Origin: Leucobacter chromiireducens subsp. solipictus
GTDB taxonomy: Bacteria; Actinomycetota; Actinomycetes; Actinomycetales; Microbacteriaceae
Direction: 5' to 3'
Assembly: GCF_016758195.1 (NCBI RefSeq)
Contig: NZ_QYAC01000007.1
Coordinates: 140,385-204,384, forward strand
Length of the DNA stretch: 64,000 bases
This document shows, in pieces, positions 19,043 to 26,448 of this stretch. Position numbers and translations under genes: made by a program. Below the pieces are notes generated by a model. It saw only the letters and a program-made list of their open reading frames with translations, did not search any database and was not told the DNA's origin. Numbering within the stretch: position 1 is the first letter of the stretch; each line of letters begins with the position of its first letter.

Positions 19043-19864
19043 ATGACGAACACCAACCCCGAACAGGTCCTCGTGGTCACCGAACAGAAGCAGCGCCGTC
19101 GCGGCCTGATCTGGGTCGCAGCCGGGGCCGCAGCCCTGCTGGCCGGCGGCACGACCTTCGCCCTGTGGAGCGCCTCGGACACGTTCTCCGGCGGCAACAT
19201 CACCGCCGGTGACCTGAACATCGTCCAGCTCGAGGACACCTCCTTCTGGGACGTTTCGAACGACCGGAAGGATGCCACCGAGGTCGTCGGTGCCACGGAC
19301 GGCTCGCAGCTCGGCCACCAGGTCGACGACGTGAACACCTGGCGGATCGCGCCGGGCGACAAGCTCGCGGCGTCCTTCGAGACGACGGCAACGCTGGACG
19401 GCGACAACCTCGTGGCCCGCGTCGGCATCGATGGCCTCGACCAGATGGCGACGGCGATCACCGGGATGAACTACAGCTACGAGATCTACTACGGCGACGA
19501 GCTGCTCGTCACCGAGACCGTGCTGCCGAAGACCGCCGACGCGCCGCTGCTGTACCTCTCGGCACCCGGTGCCGGGCAGGAAGCGGGCGCTGAGGATGCC
19601 ACCAACGGGATCCTCGGTTCGACGGCGACCGCCGTCGACGGTGCCGCCGCACAGTCCGCCGTGTTCGGCATGCCGACCACCTCGGTCGATCTGAACGTCG
19701 TGATCTACGCGTCGTTCTACGAGGACCAGGACGGCGACTTCCGCTACCAGGACACGGACGTGACGGTCACCGACCGCACTGATGTGACGCTGCAGGACGC
19801 GCTGGCGGAAATGACCGTCTCGCTCTCGCAGGTCCGCGACACCGGCGCTCAGTTCGGCGCCTAA
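19043..19864 (+). CDS. Alternate-type signal peptide protein A3, candidate major subunit
   Basis: 273 residues. ATG 19043 has a strong AAAGGAG about 10 nt ahead, unlike A1 and A2, which rely on overlap, so it may be translated at a higher level. The signal region RRGLIWVAAGAAALLAGGTT continues FALWSASDTFSGGNITAGDLNI, the clearest alternate-type signal in the window. The mature domain resembles A1 (AASFETTATLDGDNLVARVG here, VTTTLRGDNLNARMNVE in A1), so the two are paralogues. Strong hairpins follow the gene (19889-19960) and would favour this transcript over the peptidase downstream. Confidence 0.8.
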   Translation: MTNTNPEQVLVVTEQKQRRRGLIWVAAGAAALLAGGTTFALWSASDTFSGGNITAGDLNIVQLEDTSFWDVSNDRKDATEVVGATDGSQLGHQVDDVNTWRIAPGDKLAASFETTATLDGDNLVARVGIDGLDQMATAITGMNYSYEIYYGDELLVTETVLPKTADAPLLYLSAPGAGQEAGAEDATNGILGSTATAVDGAAAQSAVFGMPTTSVDLNVVIYASFYEDQDGDFRYQDTDVTVTDRTDVTLQDALAEMTVSLSQVRDTGAQFGA

Positions 19865-19888
19865 GCGCCCATCCTTGGGCCCCGCGGG

Positions 19889-19960
19889 GCGGTTCCGGGC
19901 CATCGGCCCGGAGCCGCTCCGCTCCCAGCATCGTCCGGCCTGGGCCGGACCCATCGTTTT
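19889..19960 (+). terminator. Tandem hairpins between subunit A3 and the signal peptidase
   Basis: Hairpin 1: GCGG and TCCGGGCC (19889-19901) with GGCCCGGA and CCGC (19905-19917). Hairpin 2: GTCCGGCC (19933-19940) with GGCCGGAC (19943-19950), followed by CCATCGTTTT. It is probably a partial terminator within the operon, since the peptidase gene has its own ribosome binding site at about 19965. Confidence 0.6.
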
Positions 19961-19979
19961 CGTGTGAGAGGAATACCCG

Positions 19980-20825
19980 GTGCCCCCGACTCCCGCTGCT
20001 CGCAAGCCTGCCGTGCCGCGTCGGGCTCGTCCGAGCTGGTTTGCCTCGCCCTGGCGTATCGCTGCCCGGGCGGTGGGTTCCGCGCTCGCGATTGTGGCGC
20101 TGGGCGCGCTCCTCGCACTTGTCGTCGTGCCGCGCATGCTGGGCGGCGACGCCCTGACCGTGCTCACCGGCTCGATGGAACCGACGCTCTCGCCCGGCGA
20201 CGTGGCGGTGGTGCGCGGGATCGATGAGGCCGCGGTCTGCACTGACGTCTCGGTCGGATCGATCGTGACCTTCTTTCCCGAAGCGAACGACCCGAGCCTG
20301 ATCACGCACCGCGTGGTGGGCAAGACGGTGGGGACCTTCGAGGACGGCACCTCCTGTCGCCTGATCACACAGGGCGACGCGAACAGCGCCGTCGACGCCC
20401 CGGTGTCTCCCGCCCAGGTCCGTGGCACCTTCATGTACGGCGTCCCCGGGCTGGGCTGGGTGCGGCAGTGGGCGGGAGACCACCCAGCGTTCCTCATCGG
20501 CGGGGCCGCGGCGCTGCTCGTGGGGTGGCTGCTGCTGGGCAGCCTGCGAAAGCCGCGCACCACCGTCGTCGCGGTGCCCCGCGCGACACCCCCGCCCCGT
20601 CCCGCCGCCGCCGGCTCTGGCGTCGGCCCTGGCACCGGCGAGGCGGACGCACCCCGAGAACGTGATCTCCGCGAGCGGGAGCTCACCCTCCGCGAGCGCG
20701 AGCTTGAGCTGCGCGAACGCGAGCTCGCGTTCGCGATGTCCTCGCGGGACCCGGGCGACACCGCCCCCGTGTCACCCGCGGCACCTTCCCCTGACTTCGA
20801 CCCTTCCGCCCGAAACGAGGCTTGA
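19980..20825 (+). CDS. SipW-type signal peptidase I with C-terminal heptad-repeat tail
   Basis: 281 residues from GTG 19980, GAGAGGA just ahead. One N-terminal membrane helix (ALAIVALGALLALVVVPRML) precedes the catalytic Ser in VLTGSMEPTLSPGDVAVV. The second conserved region is LITHRVVGK, with His where bacterial-type enzymes have Lys, so this is the ER-type Ser-His class to which SipW belongs. A second membrane helix (FLIGGAAALLVGWLLLG) is followed by a cytosolic tail with an RERELTL-like heptad repeated three times. It presumably processes the alternate-type proteins A1-A3 beside it. The repeat tail is unusual for the family. Confidence 0.88.
   Translation: MPPTPAARKPAVPRRARPSWFASPWRIAARAVGSALAIVALGALLALVVVPRMLGGDALTVLTGSMEPTLSPGDVAVVRGIDEAAVCTDVSVGSIVTFFPEANDPSLITHRVVGKTVGTFEDGTSCRLITQGDANSAVDAPVSPAQVRGTFMYGVPGLGWVRQWAGDHPAFLIGGAAALLVGWLLLGSLRKPRTTVVAVPRATPPPRPAAAGSGVGPGTGEADAPRERDLRERELTLRERELELRERELAFAMSSRDPGDTAPVSPAAPSPDFDPSARNEA
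20655..20740 (+). repeat. Heptad repeat encoding Arg/Glu/Leu coiled coil in the signal peptidase tail
   Basis: About three 21-nt units around CGCGAGCGCGAGCT encode RERELTL, RERELEL, RERELAF. Leucine and alternating charges every seven residues predict a coiled coil or single alpha-helix on the cytosolic side. Confidence 0.75.
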
Positions 20826-20828
20826 CCG

Positions 20829-21743
20829 ATGCGAATCTCCACTGCCGATCAACTGCAGGGCGTCGACGGGACCGTGCTGACCGTGGAGGGGGCCGGCGGG
20901 CTCTCCTCCCGGAGCCGGCTCATCGCCGGGGTCCTCACCGTGATCCTGCTGCTGTGCGGAGGCGTGGCGCTCGCGTTCGCCGACGCGCTTCCTACCCTGG
21001 GCGGCCGCGCCCAGAGCGTCGCCGCGGCTGACGCCGGTGCCGCCGCTGCCGCCCCAGTGCGGCTCGGAACGGGCACGCCCGCCGGAGGGGCCGAGGCGCT
21101 CCCCGCCGCGGTGGTCGCCGCGGAATGGGATGGCCCCGCGGTGCACTTGGACTGGACGGGCGCGGAGGTCGCGCGCGCGGAGACGACCTTCATCGGCGAT
21201 CGACGCGCGGCCCCCGGCGACCGTGTCGTGCGCACGCTGAACGTGGTGAACGCCGGCCCGGGCGACGGCGTCGCAGCCGTGACCTTCGACCTGGCCGAGC
21301 TCGTCCCCGAGGGCGCACTCAACCCGGACCTCGCGAAGGACGTGACGCTGTTCTGGGACATCGCCGGCGTCACCGGCGAGGACACCTTTGCCGCGCTCAA
21401 CACGCGTGAGCGCGTGAGCGTCGCGGAGGTCGCGGTGGCCCCCGGTGCCACGGTCCCGGTCACTGTTGGTTTCGCGATGGACACGGCGGTCGAGACCTCC
21501 AACGCCTCGGGTGCCGATTCGACCGTGCTGAGCTTCGATGTGGGCGTCAACCTGACCGGGGAGCGCGAGGTTCCCACCGCACCCACGCTCGCGATCACCG
21601 GCACCGGCCTGCTCGCACTGCTGTGCATTGCGGCCGCGTTCGTACTGCTCGGCGTGATCCTCATCGTCGTTCGCCGCCGGCGCGCGGCGGAGGAGCGGCT
21701 GCTCCTCGAGCACGAGCAGGGCGACGCAGGGCAGCTGGGCTAA
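20829..21743 (+). CDS. Membrane-anchored surface protein, last gene of locus A
   Basis: 304 residues, ATG 3 nt after the peptidase stop. An N-terminal hydrophobic segment (RLIAGVLTVILLLCGGVALA) is preceded by about 30 soluble residues. The extracellular part has a conserved-looking repeat module (PGDRVVRTLNVVNAGPGDGV), and the C-terminus carries a membrane helix (LAITGTGLLALLCIAAAFVL) with a basic cytosolic stop VRRRRAAEERLL. It resembles an LPXTG-less anchor protein. It could tether the fibre made by A1-A3 or the large beta-helix protein; that is inference from position. The family is unrecognised. Confidence 0.65.
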   Translation: MRISTADQLQGVDGTVLTVEGAGGLSSRSRLIAGVLTVILLLCGGVALAFADALPTLGGRAQSVAAADAGAAAAAPVRLGTGTPAGGAEALPAAVVAAEWDGPAVHLDWTGAEVARAETTFIGDRRAAPGDRVVRTLNVVNAGPGDGVAAVTFDLAELVPEGALNPDLAKDVTLFWDIAGVTGEDTFAALNTRERVSVAEVAVAPGATVPVTVGFAMDTAVETSNASGADSTVLSFDVGVNLTGEREVPTAPTLAITGTGLLALLCIAAAFVLLGVILIVVRRRRAAEERLLLEHEQGDAGQLG

Positions 21744-22951
21744 GCGAGTTCCCGCAGACGCGCCACCGCGTCGCGGAGCGTCGCTTCGTCCTTCACGAAA
21801 GTAAAGCGCACCCAGGAGCCGAGCGCCGCCGCGGTCACCGAGCCGGCGCGGCAGAACGCCGAGAGCGGTACGCACGCGACCCCGGCACGGCGCGGCAGGT
21901 CGCGTGCAAACGCGGCACCGTCCGGCACTTCGGGGGTGAGGAACGGGCTGGCGTCGGCGCACACGAAGTAGGTGCCGTCAGGTACAACGACCGCAAAGCC
22001 GGCGTCTCGCAGCCCCGCGATCAGGAGATCACGGCGCGCTGCGAGCGAGTCGCGCAGCGCCGCGATATCCGCGTCGCCGCGCGTGAGGGCCTCGGCGATC
22101 GCGGGCTGGAACGGGGCGCCGCCGGAGTAGGTGAGGAACTGCTTCACCGCGAGGACCGCCTCGATCAGCTCCGCCGGCCCCGAGACCCAGCCAATCTTCC
22201 AGCCGGTCAGCGAGAACGTCTTTCCCGCTGAGGAAATAGTCAGGGTGCGCTCGGCCATCCCGGGCAGCGTCGCCAGGGGGTGATGCGCGCGGCCGTCGAA
22301 GGTGAGATGCTCGTACACCTCATCGGTAATGACGATCGCGCCGACCCGCGTCGCGGCGGCCGCGACGGTCCGCAGCTCCGCGTCGGTGAGGACCGTGCCC
22401 GTGGGGTTGTGCGGGGTGTTCACGAGGATCAGCCGGGTGCGCGCCGTCACCGCGGCCTCGAGGCCGGCCTGATCCAGCCGGAACCCGGTGGCGTCCGGCT
22501 GCAGCGGCACCGTGACGTGCGTGGCACCGGCGAGGGCGATCACCGCGGCGTGCGCATCGTAGAACGGTTCGAGCGTGACCACCTCGTCGCCGGGGCGGGC
22601 GAGGGCGAGCACCGCCGCCGCGAGCGCCTCGGTCGCTCCAGCGGTGACGAGCACCTCGCGCTCGGGATCGAGCTCCACGCCGTAGTGACGTCGCTGATGC
22701 GCGGCCACCGCTACGCGGAGCTCGGCGCTGCCACGCCCGGGCGGGTACTGATTCGCGCCGTCGCGCACCGCGGCCACCGCGAGCTCGCGGATCCATTCGG
22801 GGCCGTCCGCATCGGGGAACCCCTGCCCCAGGTTCGCCGCGCCGGTGGCCTGCGCGAGGGCGGTCATTTCCGCGAAGATCGTGGGTCGAGCACTGCCGTC
22901 GGGTCCCAGCAGGCCGCTGGCCTGCGCTACCTCGCGCCACCGGAGAGTCAT
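21740..22951 (-). CDS. PLP-dependent aminotransferase, class I/II
   Basis: 403 residues from ATG 22951 (MTLRWREVAQASGLLGPDGS). Fold-type I enzyme: cofactor region NTPHNPTGTVLTDAEL, Asp/Tyr in ITDEVYEHL, PLP Lys in ISSAGKTFSLTGWKIGW, and the carboxylate-binding Arg in SWVRFTFVK near the end. The closest recollected groups are methionine/kynurenine or N-succinyldiaminopimelate aminotransferases; the substrate is not decided. Start 22951 is chosen because TACACT lies exactly 6 nt upstream, a leaderless promoter, and the upstream extension is not protein-like. It is convergent with locus A, with stop codons overlapping by 4 bp. Confidence 0.88.
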   Translation of the reverse strand: MTLRWREVAQASGLLGPDGSARPTIFAEMTALAQATGAANLGQGFPDADGPEWIRELAVAAVRDGANQYPPGRGSAELRVAVAAHQRRHYGVELDPEREVLVTAGATEALAAAVLALARPGDEVVTLEPFYDAHAAVIALAGATHVTVPLQPDATGFRLDQAGLEAAVTARTRLILVNTPHNPTGTVLTDAELRTVAAAATRVGAIVITDEVYEHLTFDGRAHHPLATLPGMAERTLTISSAGKTFSLTGWKIGWVSGPAELIEAVLAVKQFLTYSGGAPFQPAIAEALTRGDADIAALRDSLAARRDLLIAGLRDAGFAVVVPDGTYFVCADASPFLTPEVPDGAAFARDLPRRAGVACVPLSAFCRAGSVTAAALGSWVRFTFVKDEATLRDAVARLRELA

Positions 22952-22957
22952 GCTGCC

Positions 22958-22963
22958 AGTGTA
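22958..22963 (-). promoter_or_regulatory. -10 hexamer of leaderless aminotransferase gene
   Basis: TACACT on the minus strand, 6 nt (GGCAGC), then ATG 22951. Confidence 0.55.
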
Positions 22964-23015
22964 CGAGATCGACTCGGAGCGCGGGATCGTCCGGTCAGCG
23001 TCCAGTTCCAAAACT

Positions 23016-23021
23016 TAGGAT
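23016..23021 (+). promoter_or_regulatory. -10 hexamer of leaderless PGPGW-protein gene
   Basis: TAGGAT, 7 nt (GGGGGCC), then ATG 23029. Confidence 0.5.
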
Positions 23022-23028
23022 GGGGGCC

Positions 23029-23388
23029 ATGACCGACCCCTACGCGGATGACGCGGAGCGCGCGCAGCGGCTCACGCGGGGGTTCGGCGCGTTCATGCAG
23101 CGGTGGCGTCGTTGGATCCGGCGCCGCCCGTGGCTCAACACCGTGTATCGGGTGCTCGTGACCGCGCTCGGCATCGCGGTCGTGGTGATCGGCCTGATCC
23201 TGGTGCCGCTGCCCGGGCCCGGCTGGCTGATCGTGTTTATCGGGTTGACGATCCTCGGCACCGAGTTCCACTGGGCCCGGCGGCTGCTCGGCTGGTTGCG
23301 CCGGGTCCTCGCGCGGTTCTGGGAGCGCTGGAACGCCTGGCGCGCAGAGCGGCGACGGCGGCGCGAAGCGGAAGGCTCAGGACGCTAA
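23029..23388 (+). CDS. Small membrane protein, TIGR02611/PGPGW family
   Basis: 119 residues. Two hydrophobic helices flank the signature LVPLPGPGWLIVFIGLTILG, the putative PGPGW transmembrane motif. The N-terminus is soluble, and the C-terminus is a basic amphipathic tail (WERWNAWRAERRRRREAE). The family is widespread in actinobacteria without an assigned function. ATG 23029 fits the leaderless -10. The gene stands alone and ends in a bidirectional terminator. Confidence 0.85.
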   Translation: MTDPYADDAERAQRLTRGFGAFMQRWRRWIRRRPWLNTVYRVLVTALGIAVVVIGLILVPLPGPGWLIVFIGLTILGTEFHWARRLLGWLRRVLARFWERWNAWRAERRRRREAEGSGR

Positions 23389-23415
23389 GCCTCAGGACGC
23401 CGAAGGCTCAGAACG

Positions 23416-23459
23416 CCGAGGGCCGGGTGCCGCGCATCAGCGCAGCACCCGGCCCTCGG
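23416..23459. terminator. Bidirectional terminator between convergent genes
   Basis: Perfect 15-bp arms CCGAGGGCCGGGTGC (23416-23430) and GCACCCGGCCCTCGG (23445-23459), 14-nt loop, between the PGPGW gene and the DUF4870-like gene. Just upstream, 23370-23415 holds three imperfect copies of a CTCAGGACGC-like unit. Confidence 0.75.
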
Positions 23460-23472
23460 GCTCCGTGGCGGG

Positions 23473-24177
23473 CTACTTCACCAGGGGGAGGTTGAAAATA
23501 AAGCCCGGCTGCTCACCGCGACGGAAGGCTTCGGGTGCCTTCGCTGCCGCGATGATGTGGAAGATGAAGAGCACGAGGGACCCGATGCCGAGCACGACCG
23601 CGAAGAGTCCGCCGATCACGGGGATCGCGCCCAGGATCCAGCTCGCGAGTACGACGCCAATGCGCAGCAACGAGAAGTTCAGGTTGTCGCGGTGGTACAC
23701 GTAGGCCTGCTGGTTCCCCTTGTCCTTCTCCACGATGAAGAAGATGAGCGCCGGGATCCAGGTGAAGAACACCGACAGCCAGTAGTTCAGCGTGATGTTC
23801 GACACCGGGTCGGCCACCGGCTGCTGATAGCCGGCCGGGGGCGCCTGGTACCCGCCGGGGGGCGGGGTCTGGTAGGCACCCGCTGCCGGGGGCGCCGCGT
23901 ACTGCGGCGGCTGCACGTGGGGCTGCTGGGGTGCCGCGTACTGCGGGGCCTGCGGGGCGGCCGACGGCTGCTGGGGCGCCGTGTACTGCGGGGCCTGCGG
24001 CGTGGTGTGCTGCGGCGGGACCGGGGGTGCCGGAGGTGCCGGGGCGGCGGGCGCTGCGGGAGCGACCGGCGGCTGCTCGGGCAGCTGCGGGGCGGGCTCG
24101 GCGGCGGCCGGCACCGCGGGGGTTGATTCGTCGCCAGCCGGCTGGCTGTCCTGTCCCTCAGGGGGCAGCGTGGTCAT
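23473..24177 (-). CDS. DUF4870-like membrane protein with Pro/Ala/Gln-rich N-terminus
   Basis: 234 residues from ATG 24177, with AGGAG 7 nt ahead. The first 130 residues are low complexity, rich in Pro, Ala, Gln and Tyr (repeats such as APQYAAPQQP), a flexible cytosolic arm. The C-terminal part has the DUF4870 arrangement: NITLNYWLSVFFTWIPALIF, a conserved polar segment YVYHRDNLNFSLLRIG, then two helices. The function is unknown. Pro/Gln-rich arms of this kind can mediate protein-protein contact at the membrane. Confidence 0.8.
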   Translation of the reverse strand: MTTLPPEGQDSQPAGDESTPAVPAAAEPAPQLPEQPPVAPAAPAAPAPPAPPVPPQHTTPQAPQYTAPQQPSAAPQAPQYAAPQQPHVQPPQYAAPPAAGAYQTPPPGGYQAPPAGYQQPVADPVSNITLNYWLSVFFTWIPALIFFIVEKDKGNQQAYVYHRDNLNFSLLRIGVVLASWILGAIPVIGGLFAVVLGIGSLVLFIFHIIAAAKAPEAFRRGEQPGFIFNLPLVK

Positions 24178-24285
24178 GGAGATCTCCTCTAGTCCGGGCA
24201 CGTCTGTTGTATGAGCGTACCGCAGGGCTTCCCCGCGGCACAGGGGAAAATCTTGCGCTGCGGAGGTCGCGGGCCAGATTCCGGT

Positions 24286-24990
24286 CTAGTAGACGTCGGG
24301 GCTCGGGCCGGCGGTGTGCAGAATCGAGACGTCTGCGTGGCGGTCGAAGCGGTAGCCCGTGCCGCGAACGGTGCGCACGATGTCCTGGTACTGCGCGAGC
24401 TTCACGCGCAGGCGTCGGATGTGGACGTCGATGGTCCGCTCGCTCGGCGCCTCCTCGTCGGACGCGTCGTTCCACAGCGCCGCGATGATCTCCTCACGGC
24501 TCACCGTCCGGCCCTCGCGGAGCACCAGGTACTGGAGCAGCTCGAACTCGCGGAAGGTCAGCGCTGCCGAGATGTTATCGAGCAGCACGCGCTTGCGGGT
24601 GAGGTCGAGCACCACGCCGCTCGCCGCGCGATCCTGCTCGGGTGCCTCGTGCTGCTTCTGGCGCGCGTGTGCGGCCGGATCGCCGAGCGCGAGGCGCACC
24701 ACGTCAACGTCGCGGCCGCCGGTGCCCTCGGGGGCGAGCGCGACGGCGGCGTAGGTGTCTGCCTGCGGGGCGAGCTGGGCGACGAGCTGCTTAATCTGCG
24801 TCACGATCGCGCCGAGTCGCGGATCGCCCGCGGCGATCTTGTCCTCGGCGAGGCCGACGTAGAGCGCGAAACCACGGATCTCAGAGCCGGCGGGAACGTT
24901 GCGTTCCGGGGCGACGGCGGTGTGCGCCGCGGCCAGGGCTGCGGCGGGAGTCTCGATCGTGGTGGGCTGTGCGGTCTGGATGGTGCTCAT
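24286..24990 (-). CDS. Orphan OmpR/PhoB-type winged-helix regulator
   Basis: 234 residues. The C-terminal winged helix (about 130-225) includes FREFELLQYLVLREGRTVSR, ERTIDVHIRRLRVKL and TVRGTGYRF, the OmpR-type DNA-binding domain. The N-terminal 125 residues are not a receiver: there is no acidic pocket or phospho-acceptor Asp; it contains IRGFALYVGLAED and DTYAAVALAPEG. I recall closely similar proteins in other Microbacteriaceae, so it is a conserved lineage-specific regulator whose input is unknown. AAGGA precedes ATG 24990. A 265-nt leader with a possible short peptide and hairpins lies upstream. Confidence 0.8.
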   Translation of the reverse strand: MSTIQTAQPTTIETPAAALAAAHTAVAPERNVPAGSEIRGFALYVGLAEDKIAAGDPRLGAIVTQIKQLVAQLAPQADTYAAVALAPEGTGGRDVDVVRLALGDPAAHARQKQHEAPEQDRAASGVVLDLTRKRVLLDNISAALTFREFELLQYLVLREGRTVSREEIIAALWNDASDEEAPSERTIDVHIRRLRVKLAQYQDIVRTVRGTGYRFDRHADVSILHTAGPSPDVY

Positions 24991-25011
24991 GATGATGTCC
25001 TTGGGTGCTGT

Positions 25012-25049
25012 GGTTCCGGATGCGCCGGAACCTCGCCACCGGAGTGGCG
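25012..25049 (-). promoter_or_regulatory. Two hairpins in the 5' leader of the winged-helix regulator gene
   Basis: GGTTCCGG (25012-25019) pairs with CCGGAACC (25025-25032), and CGCCAC (25034-25039) with GTGGCG (25044-25049). They stand side by side about 20 nt ahead of the start codon and could affect ribosome access or transcription. Confidence 0.45.
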
Positions 25050-25149
25050 GGAATGATGCGAGAGTGAGCGAGCGCGAGGCTCAGAAGCTCACCTGGGGCA
25101 GCGAAGCCGGACTACCGGTTCGCGTACGGTGGAAGCGCGAGATTGCGGT

Positions 25150-25197
25150 TCACATGCACATTCGACAGCGCATGACACCCTGCCCGGCCATCATCAT
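25150..25197 (-). CDS. Possible leader peptide (15 codons)
   Basis: MMMAGQGVMRCRMCM, encoded leftward within the long 5' leader of the winged-helix gene. Six of 15 residues are Met and two are Cys. No strong ribosome binding site precedes it (only GGGA about 10 nt away). It is downstream of the promoter at 25262-25291 and upstream of two hairpins, the layout of an attenuator. It may equally be chance; nothing else supports translation. Confidence 0.25.
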   Translation of the reverse strand: MMMAGQGVMRCRMCM

Positions 25198-25261
25198 GCC
25201 GGAGTTCCCAAAGTTCACCTCGAAGGCGGACCGGGGACGAATGGTGTCATACATAGGGGCT

Positions 25262-25291
25262 AGTTAAGCAAGACATTGCGTCGTGTGTCAA
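25262..25291 (-). promoter_or_regulatory. Promoter of the winged-helix regulator gene
   Basis: On the minus strand TTGACA (25291-25286), an 18-nt spacer and TTAACT (25267-25262). The -35 is a perfect consensus. It lies 15-45 bp beyond the upp stop. The 316-bp gap 24991-25306 holds this promoter, the leader and the hairpins. Confidence 0.65.
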
Positions 25292-25306
25292 CCCCGAAGT
25301 GGGAAG

Positions 25307-25939
25307 CTACGCGGTGCCGTAGAGGCGATCGCCCGCGTCGCCCAGGCCCGGCACGATGTATGCGCGCTCGTCGAGGCCCTCGTCAAGCGCGCCCAGCACG
25401 AGCGTCACCTTGCGGTCACCCGCTGCCTCGCGGATCACCTCGACGCCCTCCGGGGTGCCCAGTACGCAGATCGCAGTGACGTCGTCTGCGCCGCGCTCGA
25501 ACAGGAACTCGATCGCGCCGGCGAGCGAGCCGCCCGTCGCGAGCATCGGATCCAGCACAAAGCACTGGCGTCCGGCGAGCGAGTCGGGGAGTCGCTCGGC
25601 GTAGGTGGTGGGCTGCAGCGTCTCCTCGTCGCGCACCATGCCGAGGAAGCCGACCTCGGCGGTGGGGACGAGCTTCACCATGCCCTCGAGCATGCCGAGG
25701 CCCGCGCGCAGAATCGGCACGATGAGCGGCAGGGGCTCACTGAGGCGCACGCCCGTCGTGGGGGCCACGGGGGTCTGGATCTCGTGCGGTTCGACGCGGA
25801 CCTCGCGGGTCGCCTCGTACGCGAGCAGGGTCATCAGCTCCTCGATGAGGAGCCGGAAGGTGGGCTGCGGCGTTTTCGCGTCGCGGAGCACCGTCAGCTT
25901 GTGGGTGATCAGGGGATGATCCGCTACGAAGACACGCAT
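25307..25939 (-). CDS. upp: Uracil phosphoribosyltransferase
   Basis: 210 residues from ATG 25939 ([20 protein letters not shown]). Cytosolic pyrimidine salvage enzyme converting uracil and PRPP to UMP. Visible motifs are [18 protein letters not shown], the PRPP loop in [13 protein letters not shown] (usual [11 protein letters not shown]), and the uracil-binding C-terminus [20 protein letters not shown]. Another ATG lies two codons upstream at 25945, but the second is 6 nt from TAGAAT, the leaderless spacing. It is divergent from tadA, with the two -10 boxes overlapping. Confidence 0.97.
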   Translation of the reverse strand: MRVFVADHPLITHKLTVLRDAKTPQPTFRLLIEELMTLLAYEATREVRVEPHEIQTPVAPTTGVRLSEPLPLIVPILRAGLGMLEGMVKLVPTAEVGFLGMVRDEETLQPTTYAERLPDSLAGRQCFVLDPMLATGGSLAGAIEFLFERGADDVTAICVLGTPEGVEVIREAAGDRKVTLVLGALDEGLDERAYIVPGLGDAGDRLYGTA

Positions 25940-25944
25940 ACGCA

Positions 25945-25951
25945 TATTCTA
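25945..25951. promoter_or_regulatory. Overlapping divergent -10 boxes of upp and tadA
   Basis: Rightward TATTCT (25945-25950) is 6 nt from the tadA GTG at 25957. Leftward TAGAAT (25951-25946) is 6 nt from the upp ATG at 25939. The two hexamers share five base pairs, so two polymerases could hardly open both at once. Confidence 0.55.
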
Positions 25952-25956
25952 TTCCC

Positions 25957-26433
25957 GTGCCCACCCGTATTCCGCCATCCGCCGCCGAGATTGCCGCGAT
26001 GCGTCGCGCGCTCGCGGAGGCCGAACGCGCGTCCGCGGCCGGAGAGATCCCGGTGGGCGCGATCGTGCTCGGCCCCGACGGCGAGCTCATCGGTGCCGGG
26101 CACAACACCCGCGAGGCCGTTGCCGACCCGACCGGACACGCGGAGGTCCGCGCGATCCGGCAGGCCGCCGCGACGCTCGGGGACCGGATCCTGAGCGGAT
26201 GCACGCTCGTGGTCACGCTCGAACCGTGCGTCATGTGCGCGGGCGTGATCCTCGCCGCCCGGATCCCGCGCATCGTGTTCGGGGCGTGGGACGAGAAAGC
26301 CGGGGCCGTGGGCAGCGTCTACGACCTCCTGCGCGATGGCCGGCTCCCGTCACCCGTGCCCGAGGTGGTCGCCGGGGTGTGCGAGGCCGAGAGCATCGCG
26401 CTGCTGCGGGAGTTCTTCGCGGCCCGCAGATAG
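25957..26433 (+). CDS. tadA: tRNA adenosine(34) deaminase TadA
   Basis: 158 residues from GTG 25957. Zinc-dependent deaminase that makes inosine at the wobble position of tRNA-Arg(ACG). The cytidine-deaminase fold shows the catalytic HAE in GHAEVRAIRQ and the zinc ligands in LEPCVMCAGV; the tail includes GAVGSVYDLLRD, as in TadA. It starts leaderlessly, with no ribosome binding site. It is divergent from upp. Confidence 0.94.
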   Translation: MPTRIPPSAAEIAAMRRALAEAERASAAGEIPVGAIVLGPDGELIGAGHNTREAVADPTGHAEVRAIRQAAATLGDRILSGCTLVVTLEPCVMCAGVILAARIPRIVFGAWDEKAGAVGSVYDLLRDGRLPSPVPEVVAGVCEAESIALLREFFAARR

Positions 26434-26448
26434 CGGCCGCGGCGCGGG

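Noticed and set aside
24215-24250. Terminator-like TTCCCC/GGGGAA hairpin after the winged-helix gene
   Set aside because: Short 6-bp stem without a T tract; not strong enough to list.
24899-25267. 122-codon + strand frame over the winged-helix leader
   Set aside because: It runs antisense to the start of the winged-helix gene and has no ribosome binding site or recognisable sequence.
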